64,000 bases of DNA from Calothrix sp. NIES-3974 (GTDB lineage Bacteria; Cyanobacteriota; Cyanobacteriia; Cyanobacteriales; Nostocaceae): assembly GCF_002368395.1 (NCBI RefSeq), contig NZ_AP018254.1:4650001-4714000 (forward strand), read 5' to 3'. The notes under the pieces were generated by a model. It had not been told where the DNA came from. It saw only the letters and a list, made by a program, of their open reading frames with translations, and made no database searches. Within the stretch, counting starts at the first letter, position 1. Each line of letters opens with the position of its first letter. Positions 18,195 to 26,359 of the stretch are shown piece after piece. Made by a program: the position numbers and the translations under genes.

Positions 18195-18734
18195 TTATTG
18201 ATAAATAAATATCTGCGTCAAATATACCTCTCCATCGCGGTTAATTGCTACCCCAACCCCAGTTAAGTTATATTTTCCCTTAATGTTCACGTGGTGTTCA
18301 TGGCTATTTATCCATCCCCGAACAGCTTCTCCTACGGGGTCATCATACCCTTGATTAAATGCCACATTTTCCGCAGCACTCCGAAATTTGATGGGTAAGG
18401 CTTTAACCCGACCTTCAAATCCATTATGGCTAAAGGGAACTCGACGGTTTGCCATATTCTGACTATGAATTCTCGCTTGCTGGGAAATTCTGCTATCTAA
18501 TCTGAGTTTGCTTAATCCCTTACTCTCTCGATACTGGTTAATTCTGTTAAATACGGATTTTTCTAACTCATTGGGATTTAATGATGCTGTCATTTGCTGC
18601 GCTTTTGCAATTAATACAGGTTCCACCGGAGTTGAGTCGTGTGCACTCTCGTAACCCGCAATCGGAGCAGATGCTAATCCGCTTGCAAGTACAAGTGAAG
18701 CAAAGGCTATGCCATAAGCAGTTTGTCGAATCAT
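18195..18734 (-). CDS. secreted CAP/SCP-domain protein
   Basis: A 179-residue protein with a signal peptide (about residues 1-28, with a hydrophobic AYGIAFASLVLASGLASAP stretch) and a CAP (SCP/PR-1) domain: NRINQYRESKGLSKLRLD, the cavity histidine region PFSHNGFEGR, AAENVAFN and INSHEHHVNIKGKYNLTGVGV. CAP domains in bacteria are exported and may bind cell-wall or lipid ligands; catalysis is unproven. No operon partner. The upstream gap of 800 bp seems to carry a separate transcript. Confidence 0.85.
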   Translation of the reverse strand: MIRQTAYGIAFASLVLASGLASAPIAGYESAHDSTPVEPVLIAKAQQMTASLNPNELEKSVFNRINQYRESKGLSKLRLDSRISQQARIHSQNMANRRVPFSHNGFEGRVKALPIKFRSAAENVAFNQGYDDPVGEAVRGWINSHEHHVNIKGKYNLTGVGVAINRDGEVYLTQIFIYQ

Positions 18735-18966
18735 AGGATTATGTTTAGTCAGGTTTATATTTATCGCGAAACAACCCAGGCTATCTGTATTGCAAATACG
18801 CGTAGGCGTATCAGTATTCCGGAATGAAAAAATCTTTTCAGATCACGATTTTCCCGTCAACATTCAGGAAATACAATCCGATGACAGTAAAGAATTCCAT
18901 AATATATGATTAAATTTTCACAAAGGAAAAATAAAGTTCCGTATTTACACTGTTTGATGCAGAGGG

Positions 18967-18992
18967 AGAGACGCGATGTGTCGCGTCTGTAC
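18967..18992. repeat. dispersed palindrome, CGATGTGTCG core
   Basis: GAGACGCGATGTGTCGCGTCTGTAC, a member of the palindrome family with shorter arms. Confidence 0.65.
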
Positions 18993-19027
18993 GTCTATAT
19001 GTACTGTGTACACCGGATTCCCTCGAT

Positions 19028-19046
19028 CCCCTATGGGTCATAGGGG
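19028..19046 (+). other. perfect hairpin, 8-bp stem
   Basis: CCCCTATG-GGT-CATAGGGG: eight paired bases around a three-base loop. Not one of the dispersed families. It may belong to the transcript that ends at 19225. Confidence 0.5.
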
Positions 19047-19180
19047 TGTATGTGACAGTAGTAGCTATGAGCTATTTAGAAGAAAATTTCTAATCATTTA
19101 GCAGGCTAGAGCGTAGTTTAGTAAACAGTATTTTAAATTACATTTTGCATAACGAGTGCGTAAGTCCTATTGCTATATAA

Positions 19181-19225
19181 AATCCTTCTTTATTCAAGCA
19201 GAATGAAGGGGGATTTTTTATTTTT
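19181..19225 (+). terminator. Rho-independent terminator without a gene
   Basis: AATCCTTCTTTATTC, loop AAGCA, then GAATGAAGGGGGATT form a 15-bp stem if G-U pairs are allowed, followed at once by a T-rich tail (TTTTATTTTT). The only upstream gene is on the opposite strand, so this points to an unannotated plus-strand RNA in 18740-19180. Confidence 0.6.
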
Positions 19226-19478
19226 AGATAGATGTATTTATTGTTGCTACACAGTTAGAGGATCAAAAATATAGGATGATATCGAGAAGGTAAACATTAG
19301 GTAAAAACGAGTATTTGCACTGACTAATATTTTTTTGATGGTGTAAATTACGGGATTGATAATTCCTTGCATTCGGTAGGTAATTCCAATTATCGGAAGT
19401 TGTGTTTGTTGAGATAATCCGGAATATTCACAGTTTTCGGATTTGTCCGTAGGTTGAATCGAAAATCCAAAATCCATA

Positions 19479-19507
19479 GTAGAGATGACCCGACGGGTCG
19501 TCTCTAC
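19479..19507. repeat. dispersed palindrome inside a CCAAAATC composite
   Basis: GTAGAGATG-ACCCGACGGGT-CGTCTCTAC sits exactly where other copies of the composite carry AGACGC...GCGG...CTCGCAGAG. One repeat family seems to have replaced the core of another. Confidence 0.65.
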
Positions 19508-19537
19508 GGTCATCCAAAATCTAAAATCCAAAATCGA

Positions 19538-20893
19538 ATGACTATCGATATTCGCGATTTCTTTCAAGCGACTAATCCGAGTCGAACTCTGTCGATTGAG
19601 AATGAACAAGACCAAAAATACTATATAGATTTTTCTTCCGTTCGTGGAGGAAAAATTATTGAGGAAATCAAAGAAAATATTGTTTTTTTCTCTCCTGATA
19701 TTCCTACCTGTAGTTTATTTACCGGTCATATTGGTTGTGGAAAATCGACGGAATTATTACACTTAAAATCCGATTTAATTCAAGCTGGTTTCCATGTTGT
19801 CTATTTTGAATCCAGTCAGGACTTAGAAATGGCCGATGTGGATGTGGGGGATTTCCTGTTAGCGATCGCGCGACGGGTAAGTCAAAGTCTGGATACGGTG
19901 GTCTTAGCGGAACCGAAGACCTTGAAGGCTTTGTTAAGAGGTGCGATCGCGGTCTTAAATACGGAGATAAGTGATGTTAAATTTAAGTTGCCAGGGATGC
20001 CAGAGCTGGGGGTAAGTACGGATGATGAAGGATTTTCCCTTTCTTTTGGTATTGGGGAAATTACCGCCAAAACCAAGAGTGATGCGACTTTGCGGGAACG
20101 TTTAAATCAATACCTGGGTCCGCAAAAAACCAAATTACTCGCAGCCATTAATCAGGAATTAATTGAACCCGCGATCGCCCAGTTAAAACATTCTGGGAAG
20201 CGAGGTTTAGTAGTGATTGTGGATAATTTAGACCGGGTTGACAGTCGTCCGAAACCCTGGGGTCGTCCGCAACAAGAATATTTGTACATTGACCAGAGTG
20301 AGTATTTAACTCAGTTAAATTGTCATTTAGTTTACACAATGCCCTTGGCTTTGAAGTTCTCGAATGATTATAATAATTTGACCCAAAGGTTCCCGGAAGA
20401 CCCGAAGGTTTTACCGATGGTTCCGGTGATGACGCGGGATGGTCAGCGTTTTGAACCGGGGATTGAACTATTGCGTCAGATGGTGCTAGCGCGAGCTTTT
20501 CCCGATTTATCTCCTTGGCAAAGATTACGGAGAATCACTGAATTATTTGATACTACAGACAGCTTAGATCGTTTGTGTTGTATTAGTGGTGGTCATGTAC
20601 GGGATTTGTTACGGTTGTTGAACAATTGGATTCAACGGGACAGAAAGTTACCGTTACGGGGAGAAACCCTGGAAGCATTGATTAGGATTCGTCGGAATGA
20701 GATGACCTTGCAGATATCCGATGATGAATGGGAATTGTTACGTCAGGTGAAACAACGCAAAACAGTTCGGGGTGATTGGGAATATCAAGCATTGATCCAT
20801 AGTCGTTTGGTATTTGAATACCGCAATCAATTTGGTGAATCTTGGTTTGATTTGAACCCCATCTTGAATGATGCAAAGGAGTTAACAACTTGA
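19538..20893 (+). CDS. P-loop ATPase, partner of STAND/TPR protein
   Basis: A 451-residue soluble ATPase that I cannot place in a named family. The N-terminal DFFQATNPSRTL...YYIDFSSVRGG precedes Walker A GHIGCGKST (residues 63-71). A Walker B-like VVIVDNLDRVD lies at residues 225-235, after a ~100-residue insert. LVYTMPLALKF follows in a sensor-like position. The C-terminal half is helical with a winged-helix look (SGGHVRDLLRLLNNW, RLVFEYRNQFGESWFDLNPIL). The layout resembles AAA/Orc-like or KAP-like ATPases. I take the ATG at 19538; the in-frame start at 19454 lies inside a dispersed repeat. Its stop overlaps the start of the next gene by four bases, so the two are translated together. Confidence 0.8.
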   Translation: MTIDIRDFFQATNPSRTLSIENEQDQKYYIDFSSVRGGKIIEEIKENIVFFSPDIPTCSLFTGHIGCGKSTELLHLKSDLIQAGFHVVYFESSQDLEMADVDVGDFLLAIARRVSQSLDTVVLAEPKTLKALLRGAIAVLNTEISDVKFKLPGMPELGVSTDDEGFSLSFGIGEITAKTKSDATLRERLNQYLGPQKTKLLAAINQELIEPAIAQLKHSGKRGLVVIVDNLDRVDSRPKPWGRPQQEYLYIDQSEYLTQLNCHLVYTMPLALKFSNDYNNLTQRFPEDPKVLPMVPVMTRDGQRFEPGIELLRQMVLARAFPDLSPWQRLRRITELFDTTDSLDRLCCISGGHVRDLLRLLNNWIQRDRKLPLRGETLEALIRIRRNEMTLQISDDEWELLRQVKQRKTVRGDWEYQALIHSRLVFEYRNQFGESWFDLNPILNDAKELTT

Positions 20894-23547
20894 GTCGTTC
20901 CCGTCGATTCGATTTATCCGTTTATAGTGAAGCTTTAGCTGAATTAGTCTGGACACTGAATGCAGGTCAGGGAGAATTTCGCTTACTGTTGGTACGTTGT
21001 AACTATCTACGGTTGCGATCGCGTATTCTCAAACGATTACAAAAAACGACGAATTTGCATATCCAGGTTGTTCAACTCCAACCCCAGGATCGAACTTTGT
21101 ATGAACGGATTCGAGAACAGGTTGATCAACAGCAACCGGATGCGGTGATGGTGTTGCATTTGGAGTCGGTACGGGATTTGCAGATGATGTTAAGTGCTGC
21201 AAATCAAGTTAGGGAGGAGTTTCGCAAACAATTTTCCTTCCCGGTGGTACTGTGGGTGACAGATGGGGTGTTGCAGCAATTATTGCGGGTTGCTAGCGAT
21301 TTGGAAAGCTGGGGGACAACCTTGGAATTTGCTCCTCCGGTTTCTGAATTAATTTCCCTCTTGCAACGTAATACCGATGCATTATTTTCCACATCTTTGT
21401 TATCTGATAAGTATACAATTGGTTGGCAGTTAGGACATCTGCGTCGTCAAGAGATAAATACCGCAGTTGAGCAGTTACAACAACTGAATGTCACCATATC
21501 ACCAGAATTGCAAGCTTGTATCGATTTTGCTAATGCTCAAACAGCCTATCTGTATCAGCAAATTGACCTCGCATTAACTTATTTTCAATCGAGTTGGCAA
21601 TTTTGGCAACATCAAACCCAATTGTCATCAAACTTTCCCCAGTATTTAAATAGTCAAAATTTGATTTACCATCCCCATTTACGCACAGGGGTTTTACACT
21701 TTTACTTAAGTTTGTGCTACTACCAATTAGCGGAACAAAATCATCAGCACTATACCCAATATGTATCCTATTTAAACATTGCTCGTTCCCAAATTCAATC
21801 CTGTTTAGATATCTTCCAGTCCTACCAACTAGATTATTTAGTTGCCAAATATATTAACCTACTAGGTTCAATCCTCTTTCGACTCGAATCCTGGTCAGAC
21901 CTGGAAAAAGTCTCCCAACGAGCAATTGACCTGCAAAAACTCTATGGAAACCCTCTGCGAGTAGCTCAAGCCTACGGATTTTTAGGAGCAGTTGCGCTAC
22001 AACAGCAACAGCATTTAGCAGCGAAGGAATACCTACACAAATCTCTCCACAGTTTAGCCCAATTAAAAACTCCATCCCCCCTAACGGGACGTTACCTGTT
22101 GCAACTTGCTCAAGTGGAACATAGTTTAGGTAATACCCAATTAGCGATTCGCTATCTAGAAATTGCTCGGAATTGGGGAATCAGCGACAACTGGCGTGAA
22201 TACCTCAAAATTTTACACCAATTGCGATCGCATTATCGCACATCTGGTCAGTACTTAGAAGCGTTTCTGATTCGACAGGAAATGCACTCAATCATGGCTC
22301 AACAAAGGATTCATGCTTTCGTCGGTGTCAATAGTCTCCAACCACCCAAACCCGCTAAGTTGCTCATGATGCAATGGTTAGGGATAAATTCCCGCATTGA
22401 CTATACCCCAGAAATCGCTCAGGAAATCACCGCTTCCGGACGTATTCGCGATATTGCCAAACTCATCGAAAGAATCACCCGACCGGATTACAAATTAATT
22501 ATTTTGCATGGGAATTCTGGTATTGGTAAAACTTCCCTAATTACAGCCGGATTAATTCCGGCTTTGATGGGTAAAAATATCGGTTTTCAAAAGGTAATTG
22601 CCATTGTTATCCGTCCCCATGCTAATTGGCAAACCATTCTTATTGATAATTTTATCACGGCTATTTCCCAAACTCCAGCCATCAAAAATCACTGCAAAAA
22701 TTTCCCGACATCCAGAAATTCGTACCAATCCCCAGATGACATTTTTAGCATATTCCAAACCTGCATCGACCATAATTTTCGTCTCGTTTTTATTTTGGAT
22801 CACTTTGAGGATTTATTTTCCCAGGAGATTTGCCCCGAACATAAACAAAAACTCTTACAATTCATCAATAAATGTTTAAATATATTAGCCATTAAACTCA
22901 TTTTTTCCCTCCGCAGCGAATTCCTCACCTTTCTACAGCAAGACAGTCAAATTAAATCCATTTCTCACCTTTCCCATCACCTCTCTAACCAAGATAATTA
23001 TTACCATCTCCAACCCCTGACCAAGGAAACCGCCTATCAATTAATCACAACCCTCAATCAAACTCACCATCTGGGTTTTGAAGCGAAATTAATTCAGCAA
23101 ATTATCAATGACCTGACCCATAATAACCAAATTTCCCCCCTCCAACTACAAATAGTTGCAACCCAACTGCAAAGAGAAGGTATCAAAACCCTGGGTCAAT
23201 ATCAAAAATATGGTTGTCACACCCATTTAATCATTCGCTATTTATATGGAATTATTGCTGAATGTGGTCAGGAAAACCGGGAAATTACCATCCAATTATT
23301 ACGAAACCTCACCCCATTTCCCCAACCTCATCCTGAACTAGAAACCAAACTGCGTCAAAATTTATCCCATCAATTCCATTTCAGCCAGATTGAGACAATT
23401 ATCACCATTATGTCCCTAGCTGGGATTATTATCATCAAACAAAATACGGATTATCAAGAATATCAAATTGCCTACACCTATCTCTACGAAATTATTCAAA
23501 CACACTTAATTTTAGATGTAAAAGAAAACAGGAGTAGAAGAGGTTGA
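20890..23547 (+). CDS. TPR-containing STAND-type NTPase
   Basis: An 885-residue protein starting at TTG within the stop of the ATPase gene (TTGA overlap). Residues ~1-175 form a NTPase-like module without a Walker A (FRLLLVRCNYLRLRSRIL, VMVLHLESV, PVVLWVTDGVLQQLL, WGTTLEF); similar blocks precede TPRs in other large bacterial signalling ATPases. Residues ~200-490 are TPR-like helical repeats. Residues ~520-860 are a STAND/AAA-like domain, with Walker A GNSGIGKTS (541-549), Walker B LVFILDHFED (D637) and IKLIFSLRSEFL. It ends soon after the winged-helix region (IAYTYLYEIIQTHL), where relatives usually continue into WD40 or effector repeats; no effector is present. Possible sensor half of a two-gene system; the function is unknown. 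Confidence 0.75.
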   Translation: MSRSRRFDLSVYSEALAELVWTLNAGQGEFRLLLVRCNYLRLRSRILKRLQKTTNLHIQVVQLQPQDRTLYERIREQVDQQQPDAVMVLHLESVRDLQMMLSAANQVREEFRKQFSFPVVLWVTDGVLQQLLRVASDLESWGTTLEFAPPVSELISLLQRNTDALFSTSLLSDKYTIGWQLGHLRRQEINTAVEQLQQLNVTISPELQACIDFANAQTAYLYQQIDLALTYFQSSWQFWQHQTQLSSNFPQYLNSQNLIYHPHLRTGVLHFYLSLCYYQLAEQNHQHYTQYVSYLNIARSQIQSCLDIFQSYQLDYLVAKYINLLGSILFRLESWSDLEKVSQRAIDLQKLYGNPLRVAQAYGFLGAVALQQQQHLAAKEYLHKSLHSLAQLKTPSPLTGRYLLQLAQVEHSLGNTQLAIRYLEIARNWGISDNWREYLKILHQLRSHYRTSGQYLEAFLIRQEMHSIMAQQRIHAFVGVNSLQPPKPAKLLMMQWLGINSRIDYTPEIAQEITASGRIRDIAKLIERITRPDYKLIILHGNSGIGKTSLITAGLIPALMGKNIGFQKVIAIVIRPHANWQTILIDNFITAISQTPAIKNHCKNFPTSRNSYQSPDDIFSIFQTCIDHNFRLVFILDHFEDLFSQEICPEHKQKLLQFINKCLNILAIKLIFSLRSEFLTFLQQDSQIKSISHLSHHLSNQDNYYHLQPLTKETAYQLITTLNQTHHLGFEAKLIQQIINDLTHNNQISPLQLQIVATQLQREGIKTLGQYQKYGCHTHLIIRYLYGIIAECGQENREITIQLLRNLTPFPQPHPELETKLRQNLSHQFHFSQIETIITIMSLAGIIIIKQNTDYQEYQIAYTYLYEIIQTHLILDVKENRSRRG

Positions 23548-23594
23548 TTTCCCCACTACTCCCTACAATTTTCCGATATTTGCAGCCAATCCTG

Positions 23595-23706
23595 CATTTC
23601 TCACAAGTAATCCATTACAGTGTTAAACAACGGGTTGATTTTCCTACTACTCCTAACTCCCTACTCCCAACTCCCGGAAAGTTTGAGAGATTTGCGAGAA
23701 ATTCCG
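23595..23706 (+). repeat. ~100-bp interspersed repeat, copy 3
   Basis: ATTTCTCACAAGTAA, then ACGGGTTGATTTTCCTACTA, several ACTCC motifs, GGAAAGTTTGAGAGATTTGC, GAGAAATTCC. It fills the gap between the convergent STAND gene and murJ. Confidence 0.65.
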
Positions 23707-23724
23707 AAAATGGGAGTTCCTAGA

Positions 23725-25398
23725 TTATCCGGCTTTTTTCAGGAATCGAGCGAGGAATTTATCGACTTCAGGTAACTTCATCGATAATGCGATCGCCATA
23801 AATACTAACATCCCCACAGACCCTGAAATTCCCAGTTGAATTATTAAAATTAATAACCCTTGGGTTCCTAAAAATCTTTCACAAACTAGCAAAGTACCAT
23901 AACTGACAAACCCAGCAAATACACTAGCTGCGGTTAAACCAAAGATGGGATAACTCCAAGTAACAAGGGGTAAACCGTTGATTTTCCGATTCAGTACGTA
24001 TAACAGCATCAACGTTGACGTAAAATTTACACCAACCGTTGCCAGTACTAATCCGGGTGCGCCGAATTGATTAATAAAAATCCAATCGAGGAAAATATTC
24101 AAGAAGATATTAAATAAACTCACTTTAAATGGTGTGTCTGCATCACCTAATGCATAAAATACCCGCACCAGCACATCTCGACCCAAGTATACAAACATAC
24201 CTACCCCATAGGCAACCAGCAGGGATGCGACTAAATCAGAAGCCTGTTGTTGAAATGCTCCCCGTTCGTAAACTATCCTAACTATGGGTTGGGATAGGGC
24301 AATCATCATCCCCCCCAAAGGTAGCATTGTAAAGGCAGATAGAATTAAGCCTTGACGAATACGTTGTTTTAAACTACCCCAATCCTCTGGAGCTGCGAGT
24401 TGGGAAAAAATGGGTAATAGGGGAACCAGAACAATGTTGGAAATAACTCCCAGGGGTGTTTGTACTAGTAAATTGGCATAATTTAAACCCGATGCAGCAC
24501 CAGGAATATAGGAAGCAAACATGGAATTAACCTGCCAGTTAATATACAACATTCCCGATGAAAAGGTGGCAGGAAGCATAATCCGCATAATTTCCCGTAC
24601 CCCTGGGTCATGGAAATTGAAGCGGAGCCGAAACGCACCCATCCCCACCCGAGTTTGGGCAAATAATTGTACTACCCACTGGAGTACGGCTCCGGCTAAA
24701 GTACCAATAGCCAGGATACTCCCGGCGTATAATAACAAATCAGTACTCGCCCCTGGACTACTTAAACTAACTAAATCCCCCCCTAATTGCAGCCAAAGTA
24801 CGCCAATGGCAATTACCACCGTAATACTGGATAGCAAAGGGCTAATGGAAGGTAGCCAAAACTGATTAGCCACATTCAGGGTACCAAAGCCAATACCGAT
24901 AAACCCGGAAAGTACCGCCATTGGAGCCATGATTTGCAGCTGTCGCACTGCGATCGCGCGGACAATTTCCCCATCAGCCCGTTGGCTTAATCCAGGGGTG
25001 GTAACGTCAAGAATATTACCAGCAAATACCGCCAATAATACGGAAACAGCAATCAACACACACCCGACAAGGGTAGTCATGGTTTCAACCAGGGGTGCAG
25101 CCTCTTCCTTTTTGCGTTTAGCTAAAACACTGACAATTGCACTATAAAAGGGGCCATTGACACCCCCCAACAAAATCAATAGAAAACCGGGAATTACGTA
25201 AGCGAAATTATAGGCATCCGCTACCGCACCAGTACTAAAAGCAGCTCCCATAGCCGATTGACGTACCAGACCCACCACTTTACTAATCAAAGTAGCGGCC
25301 GCTACGATTCCCGCAATACTAACAAGGGAGCGAGTAGGTTTTGATTGTTCTTTCGTCACAATTTTGCCAATCCGACAGCTTACACATAGGCGTTTCAC
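23725..25398 (-). CDS. murJ: lipid II flippase MurJ (MviN)
   Basis: A 557-residue integral membrane protein of the MOP superfamily that moves undecaprenyl-linked lipid II across the cytoplasmic membrane for peptidoglycan synthesis. About 14 membrane segments. The early block AAATLISKVVGLVRQSAMGAAFSTG...DAYNFAYVIPGFL and VLVPLLPIFSQLAA are typical. The first ~13 residues (MKRLCVSCRIGKI) look non-conserved, so an alternative GTG at 25359 (VTKEQSKPTRSLV) is likely the true start. Monocistronic, with a repeat (23595-23706) beyond its 3' end. Confidence 0.95.
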   Translation of the reverse strand: MKRLCVSCRIGKIVTKEQSKPTRSLVSIAGIVAAATLISKVVGLVRQSAMGAAFSTGAVADAYNFAYVIPGFLLILLGGVNGPFYSAIVSVLAKRKKEEAAPLVETMTTLVGCVLIAVSVLLAVFAGNILDVTTPGLSQRADGEIVRAIAVRQLQIMAPMAVLSGFIGIGFGTLNVANQFWLPSISPLLSSITVVIAIGVLWLQLGGDLVSLSSPGASTDLLLYAGSILAIGTLAGAVLQWVVQLFAQTRVGMGAFRLRFNFHDPGVREIMRIMLPATFSSGMLYINWQVNSMFASYIPGAASGLNYANLLVQTPLGVISNIVLVPLLPIFSQLAAPEDWGSLKQRIRQGLILSAFTMLPLGGMMIALSQPIVRIVYERGAFQQQASDLVASLLVAYGVGMFVYLGRDVLVRVFYALGDADTPFKVSLFNIFLNIFLDWIFINQFGAPGLVLATVGVNFTSTLMLLYVLNRKINGLPLVTWSYPIFGLTAASVFAGFVSYGTLLVCERFLGTQGLLILIIQLGISGSVGMLVFMAIALSMKLPEVDKFLARFLKKAG

Positions 25399-25616
25399 AT
25401 GACTTATTTAACCTGATATTGGGCTTACTGTCAGGCAAAATCCCACATTTTTTTGTTATGTCCTGGAATTTTGGATTATCTAGTAACCCAAGTTGCGCTG
25501 GAGGAGAATTTCACAAAAAAGGTTAATTTTTTGACTTTTCCCCTTCCCCTCTCGCCTTGTTATCAGTAAATTAGTAGTAAGTAGGGTTAGGAAACCTCGT
25601 TATTCAAAATTCAGCG

Positions 25617-26123
25617 ATGGCATCAGTCAATTTACCAGCTAAGGGTAGATACTCAAATGTATTGACAACATGGAAATTTTCTGTTTTATTTGTGTTCACA
25701 ATCGGACTATATCAGTTTGCTTGGGCCCACAAACAGTGGAAGGGGATTAAACAAAGGGAAAACCTAGAGATTCGTCCGTGGGTGCGATCGCTATTTTTGC
25801 CTTTTTATATTTATGGTCTTTCACGACGCTGTTTCGCTCTAGCCGAAACCTATGGCTATCGCCATAAACCCTCGGCTTTCTGGGTGACAGTATTTTACTG
25901 GATTTTCGTAGTTTTGTATCGGATGGAAAACTGGATAGGCTATCTGGGGTTATTGATGTTTCTCCCCCTCCTCAGTGTAGTCCGTGCCGCAAATTACTAT
26001 TGGCAACATGAACAACCGGATTTACCCGTAAATGAAGGATTTAGTGTTCGAGAGATAATTTGGATTATTTTCGGTGTTTGTCTATGGTTAATGATTGTTT
26101 ATGGAACTTTTGTACCCAGTTAG
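25617..26123 (+). CDS. small polytopic membrane protein (DUF4234-like)
   Basis: A 168-residue protein with a first membrane segment (about residues 20-40; VLFVFTIGLYQFAWAHKQW), an amphipathic middle region and two to three further segments (AFWVTVFYWIFVVLYRM, LGLLMFLPLLSVV, IIWIIFGVCLWLMIVYGTF). The pattern of a hydrophobic helix ending in G-[IL]-Y-x3-W recalls DUF4234, whose role is unknown; the match is by eye. Stands alone, divergent from murJ. ATG at 25617. Confidence 0.55.
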   Translation: MASVNLPAKGRYSNVLTTWKFSVLFVFTIGLYQFAWAHKQWKGIKQRENLEIRPWVRSLFLPFYIYGLSRRCFALAETYGYRHKPSAFWVTVFYWIFVVLYRMENWIGYLGLLMFLPLLSVVRAANYYWQHEQPDLPVNEGFSVREIIWIIFGVCLWLMIVYGTFVPS

Positions 26124-26164
26124 ACTTGGAATACACTAAGTTTATTTAATTAACATCAGCACTT

Positions 26165-26215
26165 AGTAGGAAAATCAACCCATTACTCAAGGCTTATCAC
26201 TCCCCTGCTGAAAAT
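26165..26215 (-). repeat. ~100-bp interspersed repeat, partial copy 4
   Basis: On the plus strand it reads AGGAAAATCAACCCATTACT, then CAAGGCTTATCACTCCC: the inverse of the central part of copy 2, followed by degenerate sequence. Confidence 0.6.
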
Positions 26216-26323
26216 ACAGAAGTTCACCTTCAAGAACTAACCATCTCCACAAAAAGCTCACTGATTGACAGTGTAAGTGTAAAGTATATTTCCTGTGAAT
26301 TTTCTCCTGTCTCCTAGATTACT

Positions 26324-26359
26324 TAATCCAAAATCCAAAATCTCAAATCCAAAATCCCC
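26324..26359 (+). repeat. CCAAAATC array abutting a start codon
   Basis: Four tandem AATCCAAAATC/CTCAAATCC units that end right at the ATG of the kinase gene (26360), in place of a Shine-Dalgarno. Confidence 0.65.

Larger units (their letters stand above)
18735..19537. other. 800-bp gap with a possible RNA gene
   Basis: No protein gene supported. It contains a palindrome (18967-18992), a perfect hairpin (19028-19046), a strong terminator-like hairpin (19181-19225, plus strand) with no annotated gene upstream of it on that strand, and a repeat composite (19459-19536) leading into the next start. Confidence 0.6.

Noticed and set aside
19454-19537. Upstream start of the P-loop ATPase
   Set aside because: The extra 28 codons translate a dispersed repeat composite; the ATG at 19538 starts the conserved-looking protein.
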